Below are positions 61,315 through 64,000 of a stretch of DNA of 64,000 bases, piece after piece. Location of the stretch: the NCBI RefSeq assembly GCF_030693625.1, contig NZ_JAUYAF010000027.1, positions 41,153 to 105,152 on the forward strand, read 5' to 3'. Every line of letters begins with the position of its first letter. The stretch's first letter is position 1. This stretch comes from Phenylobacterium sp. GTDB lineage: Bacteria > Pseudomonadota > Alphaproteobacteria > Caulobacterales > Caulobacteraceae. The notes beneath the pieces were generated by a model. The model did no database searches. It had not been told where the DNA came from and saw only the letters and a program-made list of their open reading frames with translations. A program made the translations under genes and the position numbers.

Positions 61315-61815
61315 ATGCGTGATCCCGCAGCCATGGCGCCTGGCGCTTTCCGGACCTTGACCGGCTCAGAGCGAGGGCTCGCCCACGAGATGTTCGGCGC
61401 GGCGCTGGATTGCGAGCGCGTTCGGGTCTTCGCCATCCCGCTCTGGCCCCGCGCCTTCGTGCCCGGCGGTCGCTTGATCGTCTGGCCCGCGCGCCAGGCC
61501 TGGACCGACTTCAGCCGGGCGCCGCTGGCGCTGCAGAGCGTCTTCATCCACGAACTGACCCACGTCTGGCAGGCCCAGGCCGGGGTCAATCTGCTGGCGG
61601 CCAAGCTGAGGGCCGGGGATGGGCCCGGCGCCTACGCCTACGACCTTTCGAAAACCTGCGATTTCTCAAAGCTCAATATCGAACAGCAGGCCATGGTCGT
61701 GCAGCACGCATTCCTGGCCGCGCGCGGCGGCCCCGCGCCTTATGATGGTGAAGCTTATGCAAGGATTTTAGGGACTTGGTCCGCGGCATGCGCCACAAGA
61801 CCCCGCACACTTTAA
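61315..61815 (+). CDS. HExxH-motif protein (vgr-related/metallopeptidase-like)
   Basis: A protein of about 166 residues with a zinc-protease motif, VFIHELTHVWQAQAGV, preceded by VRVFAIPLWPRAFVPGGRLIVWP. Similar short proteins in Caulobacterales and sphingomonads are annotated 'vgr related' with no known function. No signal peptide is visible and the length is short for a full peptidase, so activity is unproven. The start is the ATG at 61315; another Met lies six codons on. AlkB is divergent. Confidence 0.65.
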   Translation: MRDPAAMAPGAFRTLTGSERGLAHEMFGAALDCERVRVFAIPLWPRAFVPGGRLIVWPARQAWTDFSRAPLALQSVFIHELTHVWQAQAGVNLLAAKLRAGDGPGAYAYDLSKTCDFSKLNIEQQAMVVQHAFLAARGGPAPYDGEAYARILGTWSAACATRPRTL

Positions 61816-61997
61816 GGGCATTCGCCCTTGCGGGCGGCCACGGCCATCCCATATCGCGACTCGACGGCGGTTTCCGCACAGGTTAACCGCCCGAGACCCT
61901 GATCGAACCGGGGACGGTGACAAAAGAAGTCGGGTGCTTGGAAACGAGGCCCCTTAGGCGCCGTCCGCCACTAGTGGAGCGAGCAAGAGACTCGAAC

Positions 61998-63914
<1,917 letters not shown>

Positions 63915-63931
63915 GATGACATGAGGTCCGA

Positions 63932-63961
63932 GGGGTGAGGCGCCGAAAAGTGCCTCACCCC
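63932..63961 (+). terminator. Hairpin after dnaK, terminator-like
   Basis: GGGGTGAGGC (63932-63941) and GCCTCACCCC (63952-63961) pair over ten bases with a ten-base loop, 17 bases after the dnaK stop. The tail TTCGCCGTTTC is only weakly T-rich, so it may attenuate rather than fully stop transcription into a following gene. Confidence 0.65.
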
Positions 63962-64000
63962 TTCGCCGTTTCTGGGAAGCGGCATCAAGGCCACGAATCG

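Noticed and set aside
61816-61997. Heat-shock promoter or CIRCE element upstream of dnaK
   Set aside because: CTTGGAAA and CCCCTTAG are present but only about six bases apart, far too short for sigma-32; no CIRCE inverted repeat.

Overview
The window is a dense, high-GC stretch of an alphaproteobacterial chromosome. Gene content and order point to the Caulobacterales (Caulobacter, Phenylobacterium and relatives). The key evidence is an origin-like intergenic region next to hemE holding two perfect CtrA boxes (TTAA-N7-TTAA), DnaA-box-like sequences and GANTC sites. To its right lie rho, mnmE, mnmG, rsmG, parA and parB, with four near-perfect parS sites. This is the known layout of the Caulobacter origin/centromere region, so I read the window as about 28 kb and 36 kb of the two arms leaving the replication origin. 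No phage, insertion sequence, CRISPR array, rRNA or tRNA was seen.

Layout. 1-4.0 kb is accessory: an aldo/keto reductase cut by the window edge, a zinc alcohol dehydrogenase, a truncated exported ORF with an imperfect duplication, a chemoreceptor, and a scar holding the 3' ends of two lost genes. 4.0-10.5 kb has moeB, hslV and hslU (separated by two unrelated genes), nth, a cyclophilin-type isomerase and small proteins. 11.1-15.2 kb is an adenosine kinase-hisB-hisH-hisA-hisF-hisE operon with overlapping stops and starts. 15.3-21.1 kb carries envelope and transport genes: a CPBP protease, a PHA-granule protein, a PQQ dehydrogenase and a dicarboxylate/amino acid symporter. 21.1-27.8 kb holds housekeeping genes, mostly on the minus strand pointing away from the origin: smr, mltA, a Tim44-like gene, dnaQ, coaE, aroE, maf and ppsR, with secB divergent.

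27.84-28.36 kb is the predicted origin. Right of it, hemE-hemH-hemJ make and process late haem intermediates. Then come rho, a methyltransferase gene with a parS inside it, a quinone reductase and a dienelactone hydrolase, and the block mnmE-mnmG-rsmG-parA-parB for tRNA/rRNA modification and chromosome segregation. 41.6-47.4 kb is a minus-strand block (hydrolase, holA, lptE, leuS, DUF3576 lipoprotein). 47.6-59.1 kb is rich in regulation and envelope functions: an NtrZ-like periplasmic regulator, a CenR-like response regulator, an L,D-transpeptidase, xthA, a probable small RNA, lolA, a hybrid histidine kinase, an LpxA-like acyltransferase, fabV and ftsK. The last 5 kb has a proline-rich membrane protein, another dienelactone hydrolase, alkB, a metallopeptidase-like gene and dnaK.

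The observations most worth following are the origin architecture, the parS cluster partly written into coding sequence, an unannotated promoter-to-terminator small RNA near 51.6 kb, the double-truncation deletion scar near 3.95 kb, and candidate CtrA boxes in front of two further genes. I found no defence or other exotic multi-gene system.
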